This document shows positions 6,643-6,742 of a stretch of DNA of 6,742 nucleotides, in pieces; within the stretch, counting starts at the first letter, position 1; the number at the start of each line of letters is the position of its first letter. The position numbers and the translations under genes are program-made. The notes under the pieces are model-generated. The model was given only the letters and a program-made list of their open reading frames with translations. It did no database searches and had not been told where the DNA came from. The DNA is taken from NCBI GenBank assembly GCA_900552845.1, contig USBC01000098.1, positions 1-6,742 of the forward strand, written 5' to 3'. The stretch comes from an uncultured Oscillospiraceae bacterium. GTDB lineage: Bacteria; Bacillota; Clostridia; Oscillospirales; Ruminococcaceae.

Positions 6643-6742
6643 TCATTTTCGCCAACTATTTCGGCTTTCATTGTGCAGGATTTTTCTGGTTTTTCACCCC
6701 TTCAAAATATCCCCAGTCCCCGCACCCTTCCCGCCGTCGATC

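Overview
The window is best read as chromosomal DNA of a Gram-positive Clostridia-like organism (Firmicutes). The signs are strong purine-rich ribosome binding sites (AAGGAGG, AAGGGGAGG), a diderm-free style lipoprotein with an Asn/Asp-rich linker after the lipobox, moderately high GC in the genes against AT-rich spacers, and a HipA-like kinase family common in gut Clostridia. The genus cannot be fixed from sequence reading alone. All recognisable genes lie on the minus strand.

Right to left (the direction of transcription), the main content is one compact four-gene operon. It starts with a leader and candidate promoter/operator region (about 6455-6742), then a TAXI-type TRAP transporter solute-binding lipoprotein (5429-6454), an intercistronic stem-loop (5381-5410), a fused 4TM/12TM TRAP permease (3405-5333), a Tm-1-like/UPF0261 protein (2161-3408, overlapping the permease by 4 bp), and a TIM-barrel protein of the phosphoenolpyruvate hydrolase family (1297-2139). 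A rho-independent terminator (1171-1202) closes the operon.

The last two genes are of particular interest. They correspond to the two halves of the plant/fungal Tm-1 protein (UPF0261 domain followed by a TIM-barrel domain), here as separate, adjacent genes behind a dedicated importer. The reasonable inference is that the transporter takes up a small organic anion and that the UPF0261/TIM-barrel pair acts on it together. Neither the substrate nor the reaction can be read from the sequence.

Left of the operon is about 350 bp of spacer with no recognisable gene, then the C-terminal catalytic part of a HipA-like kinase (171-824), lacking its N-terminal half and any good start codon, so probably a decayed gene. 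At the extreme left is an AT-rich stretch with a perfect-consensus vegetative promoter (TTGACA, 17 bp, TATAAT) and a good ribosome binding site. These point out of the window, so another minus-strand gene should begin just beyond base 1.
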